Positions 36,710 through 45,126 of a DNA stretch of 64,000 nucleotides are shown in pieces. The DNA lies in the NCBI GenBank assembly GCA_965371445.1, contig CBDUYN010000011.1, positions 40,030-104,029 on the forward strand, in the 5' to 3' direction. The position numbers and the translations under genes are program-made. The notes under the pieces were generated by a model, which had not been told where the DNA came from, searched no databases, and saw only the letters and a program-made list of their open reading frames with translations. Each line of letters opens with the position of its first letter. Positions within the stretch are counted from its first letter, which is position 1. The stretch is from DASWIG01 sp965371445. GTDB taxonomy: Bacteria; Acidobacteriota; Thermoanaerobaculia; Multivoradales; J023.

Positions 36710-38887
36710 ATGAAAAAAGTCATAGCCGTGGTAGCGCTGATTTGTCTGAGCTGGCCTCTGCACGCTCAGGAGACGCCGTCCCGATACGTGGTGGAGGGGC
36801 CGGCTTTTCCCGAGCCGCCAAAGATCGACGGACACCTCAGGGAGGAGGTCTGGGAAGAAGCGGTGCTGCTGAAAGGCTTCACTCAGCTCGAGCCGGAGGA
36901 AGGTGCTCCGGCCACCGAGAAGACCGAGGTCCTGATCGGCTACGACGAGAGGAAACTCTATGTCGGTGTGCGTTGCTTCGTTTCGGAGCCGGGCAAAATC
37001 GTGTCGGTCGTGATGGATCGCGACGGGAACTTCTTCAACGAGGACTCGATCAGGATCGTGCTCGACACCTTTCATGACAAGAAAAGCGGTTTCCTGTTCG
37101 CGATCAACCCGCTCGGCGCCCAGTTGGACGCGCTGGTGCGTGGCGAGGGCGAGCAGGTCAACATCAGCTGGGACGGCATCTGGTACTCCGCGACGGTCCG
37201 TTCCGGAGACGCCTGGACCGCCGAGATCGCGATCCCTTTCCGGACGCTTCGCTTTCCGGTGGCGGAGATACAGACCTGGGGGCTCAACATTCAGCGGACC
37301 AGCATCCACAATCGCGAGTATTCATTGTGGAAACCGACCCCGCGCCAGGGGGACCCTCTCTTGCGAATGTCGCAGGCCGGTGAGCTCCTGGGCTTAAGGG
37401 GTCTCCAGCCTGGCCGGAGCTTCGACGTCAAGCCGTACCTGAGCGCTCGCGCGGACCGCGGCGACACCCTGGGGGAAGGGACGTCGTTCGAGGTCGGCAT
37501 CGACGTCAAGAAAAGCATCACTTCAGAGCTTGTCCTGGATCTCACCTACAACCTCGACTTCGCCGAGGCGGAGGCCGACAACCAGCAGGTCAACCTGACC
37601 CGCTTCAAGTTGTTCTTTCCTGAGAAGCGCGATTTCTTTCTCGAGGGATCGAACCTCTTCTATTTCGGCGAGCGTGGAGACTTCATCAGGGGTCCCGAGC
37701 GGATCTTCTTTTTCAGCCGTCAGATCGGCCTGGCCGCGGACGGCTTGCGCGAGATTCCGGTCCTCGGTGGAGCCAAGGTCTCGGGCTACGCCGGTGGGTT
37801 GGGCATCGGCTTGTTGAATCTCACCACCGAAGACTTCACCTACCGCGACCGCGCCGGTGACGAGCAGCACGAGGCCGAGACGAACTTCACCGTCGCGCGT
37901 CTCAGGAAAGACATCCTCGAGAAATCCTCCGTCGGCCTGATGTGGCTCAACAAGGAGGTCTCGGGCGGCGCTGACAACAGCGGGGTGGGCGTCGACTGGG
38001 ACTTCGGCCTGGGGCCGCATATCAAGACTGGAGGGTTTGTGGCGCAGACCTCGACGGACGGGCTCGATGGCGACGATTGGGCAGCCGTGGCCGACTTTGC
38101 CTGGGAAAGCGAATTCTTTTACACCAAGTCCAGCTATGCCGAAGTCGGAGAGAACTTCAATCCGGAGATGGGTTTTTTCCCGCGCGTCGGGATCCGTGAG
38201 TACCGGAGCAACGTCACGTTCATCCCCCGCCCCAAGGTCTGGGGTTTAAGGGACATCCTCATCTTCGACGACTTTACCTACGTCACCGACCGTGACGGTA
38301 ACCTGGAATCCCGGTTCAACCGGGCGGAGGTCGATCTCCAGTGGAAGAGCTATTCCACCATATCCTTCAAGTTCTTTGACCAGGTGGAAGTCCTGGACCG
38401 GCCGTTCGAGATCCACCCGGGCGTCGTCATTGCACCGGGCAGGTATTCGTTCCAGAACTACTTCGTCGGAGCGCAGACGATTCCCGGCAGGCCGGTGTTC
38501 GCTTTTGCCCGCATCCATGTCGGGGATTTCTACGGTGGCACGTTCAGCACACTTTTCGCCGGCACACGGCTGCGCCCAGCGAAAGGGCTCGTCTCCAAGA
38601 TCACCTTCGAGCACACGGACGTCAAGCTGCCTGAGGGAGACTTCATCGTCGATCTTGTGTCGGTGTACGTGGTTTACTCGGTTTCGCCGCGTCTCTCCGG
38701 CCGGGCGCTCGTCGAATGGCGGCGCGACGACAACCTGAACGCCAATATATCGATCAGGTGGACGTACAAGCCAGGTGCCGCGTTTTACCTCGTCTATGAC
38801 GAGTTTCGCAATCTGCTCGAGCGGCCGGCGGGGGTGGGCAAAACCACCGACCGGAATGTCATCGCCAAGATGACGTTTTTCTTTTGA
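36710..38887 (+). CDS. CBM9-like/DUF5916 outer-membrane beta-barrel protein, copy 2
   Basis: 725-residue paralogue of the protein at 27162-29348, collinear with it along nearly its whole length. Signal peptide MKKVIAVVALICLSWPLHA with likely cleavage after Ala19. The CBM9-like domain (about 28-215) keeps PKIDGHL, WDGIWYSA and IPFRTLRF. The barrel region includes LFFPEKRDFFLEGSNLFYFG and the C-terminus ends MTFFF, the aromatic signature of outer-membrane barrels. AAGGA lies 9 nt before the ATG, and the 55-bp gap upstream is the largest in the window. DUF5916 proteins have no established biochemical role that I know of. With copy 1 it brackets the TubC-NRPS and the MFS-acylase gene, so a role at the outer membrane in export, anchoring or self-protection is plausible but unproven. 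Confidence 0.86.
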   Translation: MKKVIAVVALICLSWPLHAQETPSRYVVEGPAFPEPPKIDGHLREEVWEEAVLLKGFTQLEPEEGAPATEKTEVLIGYDERKLYVGVRCFVSEPGKIVSVVMDRDGNFFNEDSIRIVLDTFHDKKSGFLFAINPLGAQLDALVRGEGEQVNISWDGIWYSATVRSGDAWTAEIAIPFRTLRFPVAEIQTWGLNIQRTSIHNREYSLWKPTPRQGDPLLRMSQAGELLGLRGLQPGRSFDVKPYLSARADRGDTLGEGTSFEVGIDVKKSITSELVLDLTYNLDFAEAEADNQQVNLTRFKLFFPEKRDFFLEGSNLFYFGERGDFIRGPERIFFFSRQIGLAADGLREIPVLGGAKVSGYAGGLGIGLLNLTTEDFTYRDRAGDEQHEAETNFTVARLRKDILEKSSVGLMWLNKEVSGGADNSGVGVDWDFGLGPHIKTGGFVAQTSTDGLDGDDWAAVADFAWESEFFYTKSSYAEVGENFNPEMGFFPRVGIREYRSNVTFIPRPKVWGLRDILIFDDFTYVTDRDGNLESRFNRAEVDLQWKSYSTISFKFFDQVEVLDRPFEIHPGVVIAPGRYSFQNYFVGAQTIPGRPVFAFARIHVGDFYGGTFSTLFAGTRLRPAKGLVSKITFEHTDVKLPEGDFIVDLVSVYVVYSVSPRLSGRALVEWRRDDNLNANISIRWTYKPGAAFYLVYDEFRNLLERPAGVGKTTDRNVIAKMTFFF

Positions 38888-38896
38888 CGCGAGGCA

Positions 38897-38901
38897 GGGA
38901 G
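38897..38901 (+). promoter_or_regulatory. Ribosome binding site deciding the start at 38908
   Basis: GGGAG 6 nt before ATG 38908; supports this start over TTG 38884. Confidence 0.65.
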
Positions 38902-38907
38902 CCGAAG

Positions 38908-41900
38908 ATGTCTACTCCTCCGGATGAATCCGCGGTCGCGGTCATCGGCATGGCCGGACGGTTTCCGGGCGCCGAGGACGTCGAGGAATTCTGGCAGAAC
39001 CTCCGCGACGGCAAGGAATCCATCCGTTTTCTCTCCGACGAGGAGCTCCTCTCGCGCGGCCTCGATCCGGCGCTCCTCGAGGACCCGAGCCACGTCGCCG
39101 CGGTCGCTGAGCTGGCGCGCCCCGACGCTTTCGATGCCCGGTTTTTTGGCTTCAGCCACCGCGAAGCGGAGATCCTCGACCCGCAGCAGCGTGTCTTTCT
39201 GGAATGTGCCTGGCAGGCACTCGAAAACGCGGGCTACGGCCCTCTGGGTACTGGCGAGCCGATCGGTCTTTTCGCTGGCGCCACAACCAGCACCTACCTG
39301 ATGTTCCATCTGCTGCCCAACGCCGGCGCGTACGATCCGCTGGAGCTTCTCATCGCCAATGCCGGAGATTCCCTGGCCACCCGGGTCTCCTACAAGTTGA
39401 ACCTCCGGGGACCGAGCTTTACGGTGCAATGCGCCTGCTCGACCTCGCTCGTCGCCGTCCATCTCGCCTGCGAGAGCCTGCTCGCCGAGGCATGCGACAT
39501 GGCGCTGGCCGGCGCCGTGTCGATCAACGTCGGCCAGCGCACCGGTTATCGCTACCGGGAGGAGTCGATCTTCTCGCCCGACGGACATTGCCGGGCGTTC
39601 GACGCGATGGGGCGGGGCACCGTCTTCGGCTCCGGCGGCGGCATCGTGGTGCTCAAGCGGCTCGGGGACGCGCTGGCCGACAGCGACACGATCCGCGGCG
39701 TCGTCCTGGGCTCTGCGGTCAACAACGACGGCTCGCTCAAGGCCGGTTACACGGCGCCGAGCGTGGAGGGTCAGGCGCAGGTGATCGGCGAGGCCCTCGC
39801 CGTCGCCGGTGTGGAGGCCGATTCGATCTCCTACGTCGAGGCGCACGGCACGGCGACGAGCCTGGGAGATCCGATCGAGGTCGAGGCCCTGACCCGAGCT
39901 TTCCGGAGCTCGACCGAGCGCCAGGGCTTCTGCGCCCTGGGCTCGGTCAAGACCAATATCGGCCATCTCGACGTCGCCGCCGGTGTCAGTGGTCTGATCA
40001 AGACCCTGCTGGCCCTGGAGCACCGTCAGATCCCTCCCAGCCTCCACTTCGAGACCCCAAATCCGGAGATCGACTTCGCCGGCTCACCGGTCTACGTGGC
40101 GAGCGAGCTGCGCGGGTGGGAGAGCGCCGCCGGCACACCGCGCCGCGCCGGGGTGAGTTCCTTTGGCGTGGGGGGAACCAACGCCCACGTCATCGTCGAG
40201 GAGGCGCCGGCCGTGGAGCCGTCCGGGCCGTCGCGGCCGTGGCAGCTCGTGGTGCTCTCGGCCAAGACCCGGCCGGCCCTGGAGGAGGCGACCGCCCGGC
40301 TGGCCGCGCACCTGGAGCGCCACCCGGCGCTCGACACAGGGGACGTGGCCTACACCTTGAGCGTCGGGCGCAAGGCGTTCGGCCACCGCCGGATCCTCCT
40401 TTGCCGCGACAGCGTCGACGCCGCGGCGGCGCTTTCGGGCCGCGAGGAGGAGCGTCTCCTGAGCCGCTCCGACAAGCTGGAGCCGGGTGACCGGCCGGTC
40501 GTCTTCATGTTTCCCGGCCAGGGCGCACAGTACGTGAACATGGGTCGGGAGCTCTATCAGAGCGAAGCGAGCTTCCGTGCCGACGTGGATCGCTGCGCGA
40601 GGCGCCTCGAGCCCCTCCTGGGATTCGATCTCGCGAGCGTCCTCTATCCGTCCCCGGAGGAGGAGGAGAAAGCACGGCGACGCCTGGAGCGGACGGCGGT
40701 CACGCAGCCGGCGCTCTACGTCGTCGAGGTGGCGCTGGGGCGGTTGTGGATCGAGTGGGGGGTGGCTCCACAGGCGATGATCGGCCACTCGATCGGCGAG
40801 TACGCGGCGGCCTGTCTGGCCGGCGTCTTCTCGCTCGACGACGGCCTCGCCCTGGTGGCGGCGCGCGGCCGGTTGATGGAGGAGATGCCGGCGGGCGCGA
40901 TGCTGAGCGTCCCCCTGCCGGCGGCGGAGGTCGAGCCGCTGCTCGGCCGGGAGCTGTCGCTGGCCGCGGTCAACGCGCCGTCGCTGTCGACCCTTGCCGG
41001 GCCCGGCGAAGCGATCGCGGCGCTCGCTCGCCGGCTCGCCGAGCGCGGCGTGGAGTCGCGTCCGCTGCACACCTCGCACGCCTTTCATTCCGCCCTGATG
41101 GAGCCGGTCGTCGAGCGTTTCACCGCCGAGGTGGAACGGATCGCCCTCCGGGCACCCGAGATCCCCTATCTGTCCAATCTCACCGGCACCTGGATCACGG
41201 CGGAGGAAGCGACGGACCCCTCGTATTGGGCGAGGCATCTGCGCCACACGGTGCGATTTGCCGAGGGCATGGCGGAGCTTGCCGGCGAGCCGGAACGGAT
41301 CTTCCTCGAGGTGGGTCCGGGGCGGACCCTGGGCACGCTGGCTCGGCAGCAGCTGGACGAACGAGACGTAGTGACGTCGATGCGCCATCCGCGCGACACC
41401 GACGCCACCGACGTCGCCGTGCTGCTCACCGCTCTGGGCCGGCTGTGGCTGGCCGGCCGGCAAATCGAGTGGCCGCGCTTCTTTGCGGGCCAGCGCCGCC
41501 GCCGCGTCCCCCTGCCGGGCTATCCCTTCGAGCGCCATTCCTACTGGCTCGGGCCGGGCATGCCGACGAGCGCCGCCGCGAGCGCGGGGGAGACGCCGGG
41601 AGAGCTCTACGACCGGCCGCAGCTCGAGACCGGGTACCTGGCGCCGCGCGACGAGATCGAAGCTCAGGTCGCGACGCTCTGGCAGGAGCTGCTCGGTGTC
41701 GCCAGGGTGGGTGTCCACGACAACTTCTTCGAGCTCGGCGGGCATTCGTTGCTGGCCACCCAGCTGCTGTCGCGGCTGCGCGACGTCTTGCACGTGGAGC
41801 TCGTGCTGGAAGATCTGTTCGAGAAACCGAGCGTCGCCGGCCTGGCGCAGACCGTGACGGCGCGTCTCGCGGCGTCGCCGGGGCCGGCCCCCTCGGCGGT

Positions 41901-44900
41901 GCCGCTCGAGCGCATCTCGCGCCAGGGGGAGCTGCCGCTCTCGTTCTCCCAGGAACGCCTGTGGTTTCTGGTGGAGTTCGAGCCCGGAACCCCGGCCTAC
42001 AACCTGGCCGAGGCCGTGCGCTTGACGGGACGCCTCGACGTCGCGGCTCTCGCGGCGAGCCTCGGCGAGGTCCTGCGGCGTCACGAGGCCCTGCGTACCA
42101 CGTTTCAGGCGGTGTCCGGCCGGCCGGTTCAGGTGATCTTGCCAGAGCTCAAGCCGGCGCTGCCGGAGGTCGACTTGCGGCGGCTGGCGTCGAGCCACCG
42201 TGCAGCGGAGGCTCGACGTCGCGCCGCGGAGGCGGCCGCCGCGCCTTTCGACCTGAGCCGGGGTCCATTGCTCAAGACGCTGTTGCTCCGCCTCGGCGAG
42301 GAGGAGCACGTCTTCGTCCTCAACATCCACCACATCGTCTTCGACCGCTGGTCGATGGGGCGCCTGCTCGGCGAGCTGCCGTTGCTCTACGACGCGTTCC
42401 TCCACCGCCTGGGTACGCCTCTCGCCGAGCCCTCCCTGCAGTATGTGGACTTTGCCGCCTGGCAGAAGCGCTGGTTGCAGGGAGAGGTCCTGGAGTCGCG
42501 TCTCGCCTTTTGGCGCCGGGAGCTCCAGGGTGCCCCCCCGGTGTTGCGGCTGCCCACCGACCGGCCACGGCCGGCGGTGCGCACCGACCGCGGCGCCAAG
42601 CATGGCTTCGCCGTGCCCGGCGAGCTGGCCGACGGTCTCCGGAAGCTGGGCCGTGAGCACGGGGTCACCCTCTTCATGACCCTCCTCGCGGCTGTGAACG
42701 TGCTGCTTCACCGCATGACGGGGCAGCGGGATTTCTGCGTCGGCACCTTCATCGCCAACCGCAATCGGGCCGAGCTCGAGGAGCTCATCGGCTTTTTCGT
42801 CAACACCCTGACCCTACGCACGGCCTTCGCCGGCGATCCCGGATTCGCGGACCTACTGCGGCGAGTGCGGGGGACGACTCTGGGCGCCTACGCCCACCAG
42901 GACCTGCCCTTCGAGAAGCTGCTCGAGGAGCTCGAGGTCGAGCGGGTGATGAGCTACTCGCCGCTCTTCCAGGTGATGCTGGTCTTCCAGAACACGCCGG
43001 CGCCGGCCCTCGAGCTGCCGGGACTCGACGTGCGCCGGCTGGAGATCGAGGGCGGCGTCTGGGCCAATGTCGACTGGACGTTGTGGATCTGGGAGGCAGG
43101 TGGGGGGGATCTGGCCGGCTACATCGACTACAACACGGACCTTTTCGAGAGCACCACCATCCTGCGCCTTCTGCGGCACTTCCAGACCTTGCTTCGAGGC
43201 CTGGTCGGGAAGCCCGGCTCTCGGCTCTCGACTCTGCCTCTCCTGTCGCCACCGGAGCGCCATCAACTCCTCTTGTCCTGGAACGACACCAGGCAGGCCG
43301 ACGGCGCCGCGGTGTGCGTCCATCACCTTTTCGAGGCCCAGGCCGAGAGCCGGGGCGACGCTGTCGCGTTGGTCTTCGACGACGTCGAGCTGACCTACGA
43401 GCAACTGAATCGGCGGGCCAACCAGCTGGCCGGCTACCTGCAGACGCAGGGTGTAGGACCCGAGGTGCTGGTCGGTCTCTCCATGGAGCGTTGCCCGGAG
43501 ATGATCATCGCGCTCCTGGGCATCCTCAAAGCCGGCGGAGCCTACCTGCCCCTCGACCCCGGGTATCCGCCGGAGCGTCTGACCCTGATGATGGACGACG
43601 CAGGCATTTCCCTGCTCCTGAGCCGCCGGGGAGATCCGTCAGCAGAATACCGGACCCGCCTGGTCGCCCTCGACGTGCTGTCGGAAGCTCTCGCTCAAGA
43701 GAGCGAGGAGAATCCGGCCGGTACCGTGAGCGGCGATCACCTGGCCTACGTGATCTACACGTCGGGGTCCACGGGACGGCCGAAAGGGGTTCGGATCACC
43801 CACGCCTCGCTGGTGGGCTATACGCTGGAGGTCTGCGAGACCTATGGGTTGGCCGCGGACGACCGGGTCCTACAGTTTGCGTCGATCAGCTTCGATGCCG
43901 CCGTGGAACAGATCTATCCCTGTCTGGTGCGGGGTGCGACGTTGGTCTTGCGCACCGACTCGATGTTGGATTCGGTGGAGTCGTTCGTCGACGAGTGCCG
44001 CGACCACCGGCTGACGGTAATGGATCTTCCCACCGCCTATTGGCATGAGCTGACGGCGAAGCTCTCGGCGCGACGGGCGGCGCTGCCCGAGGCCTTGCGG
44101 CTGGTCACGATCGGAGGCGAGAAGGCCCTCGACGAACCGCTCGCGGCGTGGCGGCGGTGCGTGGGTGGCCGGGTGAGGCTCCTCAACACCTACGGACCCA
44201 CGGAGACGACGGTGGTGGCGACGAGATGCGATTTGACCGCCCCGGCACCAGACGCCGAGAGGGGCCGGGAGGTGTCCATCGGCCGGCCCATCACCAACGT
44301 CCGAGCCTACGTGCTGGATCCGGGTTCGCGGCCGGTGCCGCTGGGAGCTCCCGGTCAGTTGCTCATCGGCGGCGCCGGCCTGGCACGTGGTTATCTGGAC
44401 CGGCCCTCCCTGACCGCGGAAAAGTTCTCTCCGGATCCCTTCAGCCGGAAGCCGGGAACACGCCTCTACCAGACGGGGGATCGGGTTCGTAGCTTCGCCG
44501 ATGGCCGTCTCGAGTTTCTGGGGCGCATCGACCACCAGGTCAAGGTGCGAGGGTTTCGCATCGAACCGGGAGAGGTCGAAGCACACCTCACCCGGCATCC
44601 GGCGGTGCGCGAGAGCGTCGTCGTGGTCCGCGACGACACCCTGGTGGCCTACGTCGTCGCCGAGCCGGAGACGGCCCCCACTTCCGGTGAGCTGCGCCGT
44701 TTCCTGGAGGAGAGACTGCCCGCCTACATGGTGCCCTCGACCTTCGTGACGCTTTTGGCCCTGCCGCTCTCGCCCCTCGGCAAGGTCGACCGCCGCCGGC
44801 TGCCGGCTCCGGAGCGTGACCGGCCGGAGCTGGAGCACGGCTTTAAGCCGCCCGAAACTCCCGTCGAGGAGGCCCTGGCGGAGATCTACGAACAGATCGT

Positions 44901-45126
44901 CGGTCTCGACAAGATCGGCGTCAACGACAGCTTCTTCGAGCTCGGAGGACACTCGCTGCTGGCCACCCAGGCGGTCTCCCGGATCCACGAGACCTTCGAG
45001 ATCGAGCTTTCCCTGCGCACGTTCTTCGAGTCGCCGTCGATCGCCGAGCTGGCCGTGAAGGTCGAGGAGGAGCTGATCACCAGGCTGGAAGGGCTCAGCA
45101 AGGAAGAGATCGAGGGTCTGCTATGA
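38908..45126 (+). CDS. Hybrid PKS/NRPS: KS-AT-ACP-C-A(basic, Lys-like)-PCP
   Basis: 2072-residue synthetase starting at the ATG at 38908 (GGGAG 6 nt upstream) rather than the in-frame TTG at 38884 that overlaps the previous stop. KS (about 9-430) has Cys177 in CACSTS. AT has Ser628 in GHSIGEY and HAFH at 724-727, so malonyl is expected. No KR or DH lies between AT and the ACP (Ser947), so a beta-keto intermediate is expected. C begins near 1009; its core motif is HHIVFDRW (1141-1148), with Arg replacing the usual Gly. A (about 1470-1975) has pocket DAEDTGTVV(K). The acidic Glu239/Asp278 positions favour a basic side chain such as Lys, with moderate confidence. PCP has Ser2016. The C-terminal helix (RLEGLSKEEIEGLL) may be a docking element. 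Beginning with KS, it needs an acyl donor on another protein. Confidence 0.94.
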   Translation: MSTPPDESAVAVIGMAGRFPGAEDVEEFWQNLRDGKESIRFLSDEELLSRGLDPALLEDPSHVAAVAELARPDAFDARFFGFSHREAEILDPQQRVFLECAWQALENAGYGPLGTGEPIGLFAGATTSTYLMFHLLPNAGAYDPLELLIANAGDSLATRVSYKLNLRGPSFTVQCACSTSLVAVHLACESLLAEACDMALAGAVSINVGQRTGYRYREESIFSPDGHCRAFDAMGRGTVFGSGGGIVVLKRLGDALADSDTIRGVVLGSAVNNDGSLKAGYTAPSVEGQAQVIGEALAVAGVEADSISYVEAHGTATSLGDPIEVEALTRAFRSSTERQGFCALGSVKTNIGHLDVAAGVSGLIKTLLALEHRQIPPSLHFETPNPEIDFAGSPVYVASELRGWESAAGTPRRAGVSSFGVGGTNAHVIVEEAPAVEPSGPSRPWQLVVLSAKTRPALEEATARLAAHLERHPALDTGDVAYTLSVGRKAFGHRRILLCRDSVDAAAALSGREEERLLSRSDKLEPGDRPVVFMFPGQGAQYVNMGRELYQSEASFRADVDRCARRLEPLLGFDLASVLYPSPEEEEKARRRLERTAVTQPALYVVEVALGRLWIEWGVAPQAMIGHSIGEYAAACLAGVFSLDDGLALVAARGRLMEEMPAGAMLSVPLPAAEVEPLLGRELSLAAVNAPSLSTLAGPGEAIAALARRLAERGVESRPLHTSHAFHSALMEPVVERFTAEVERIALRAPEIPYLSNLTGTWITAEEATDPSYWARHLRHTVRFAEGMAELAGEPERIFLEVGPGRTLGTLARQQLDERDVVTSMRHPRDTDATDVAVLLTALGRLWLAGRQIEWPRFFAGQRRRRVPLPGYPFERHSYWLGPGMPTSAAASAGETPGELYDRPQLETGYLAPRDEIEAQVATLWQELLGVARVGVHDNFFELGGHSLLATQLLSRLRDVLHVELVLEDLFEKPSVAGLAQTVTARLAASPGPAPSAVPLERISRQGELPLSFSQERLWFLVEFEPGTPAYNLAEAVRLTGRLDVAALAASLGEVLRRHEALRTTFQAVSGRPVQVILPELKPALPEVDLRRLASSHRAAEARRRAAEAAAAPFDLSRGPLLKTLLLRLGEEEHVFVLNIHHIVFDRWSMGRLLGELPLLYDAFLHRLGTPLAEPSLQYVDFAAWQKRWLQGEVLESRLAFWRRELQGAPPVLRLPTDRPRPAVRTDRGAKHGFAVPGELADGLRKLGREHGVTLFMTLLAAVNVLLHRMTGQRDFCVGTFIANRNRAELEELIGFFVNTLTLRTAFAGDPGFADLLRRVRGTTLGAYAHQDLPFEKLLEELEVERVMSYSPLFQVMLVFQNTPAPALELPGLDVRRLEIEGGVWANVDWTLWIWEAGGGDLAGYIDYNTDLFESTTILRLLRHFQTLLRGLVGKPGSRLSTLPLLSPPERHQLLLSWNDTRQADGAAVCVHHLFEAQAESRGDAVALVFDDVELTYEQLNRRANQLAGYLQTQGVGPEVLVGLSMERCPEMIIALLGILKAGGAYLPLDPGYPPERLTLMMDDAGISLLLSRRGDPSAEYRTRLVALDVLSEALAQESEENPAGTVSGDHLAYVIYTSGSTGRPKGVRITHASLVGYTLEVCETYGLAADDRVLQFASISFDAAVEQIYPCLVRGATLVLRTDSMLDSVESFVDECRDHRLTVMDLPTAYWHELTAKLSARRAALPEALRLVTIGGEKALDEPLAAWRRCVGGRVRLLNTYGPTETTVVATRCDLTAPAPDAERGREVSIGRPITNVRAYVLDPGSRPVPLGAPGQLLIGGAGLARGYLDRPSLTAEKFSPDPFSRKPGTRLYQTGDRVRSFADGRLEFLGRIDHQVKVRGFRIEPGEVEAHLTRHPAVRESVVVVRDDTLVAYVVAEPETAPTSGELRRFLEERLPAYMVPSTFVTLLALPLSPLGKVDRRRLPAPERDRPELEHGFKPPETPVEEALAEIYEQIVGLDKIGVNDSFFELGGHSLLATQAVSRIHETFEIELSLRTFFESPSIAELAVKVEEELITRLEGLSKEEIEGLL
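38932..41860 (+). other. PKS module KS-AT-ACP without reductive domains
   Basis: The AT ends with the typical LPGYPFERHSYW motif and is followed almost at once by the ACP (serine codon at 41746). There is no room for the roughly 450-residue KR found in the other two PKS modules, so the extended intermediate should keep its beta-ketone unless reduced in trans. HAFH again predicts malonyl-CoA. Confidence 0.85.
45112..45116 (+). promoter_or_regulatory. Ribosome binding site
   Basis: GAGGG 6 nt before ATG 45123 in an ATGA stop-start overlap, consistent with coupled translation. Confidence 0.55.

Noticed and set aside
34576..36723. 715-codon open frame on the - strand
   Set aside because: Lies wholly opposite the well-supported acylase domain and lacks any family motif.
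38884..38907. TTG 38884 as start of the KS-AT synthetase
   Set aside because: A rare start overlapping the previous stop; ATG 38908 has GGGAG at proper distance and begins directly before the KS domain.
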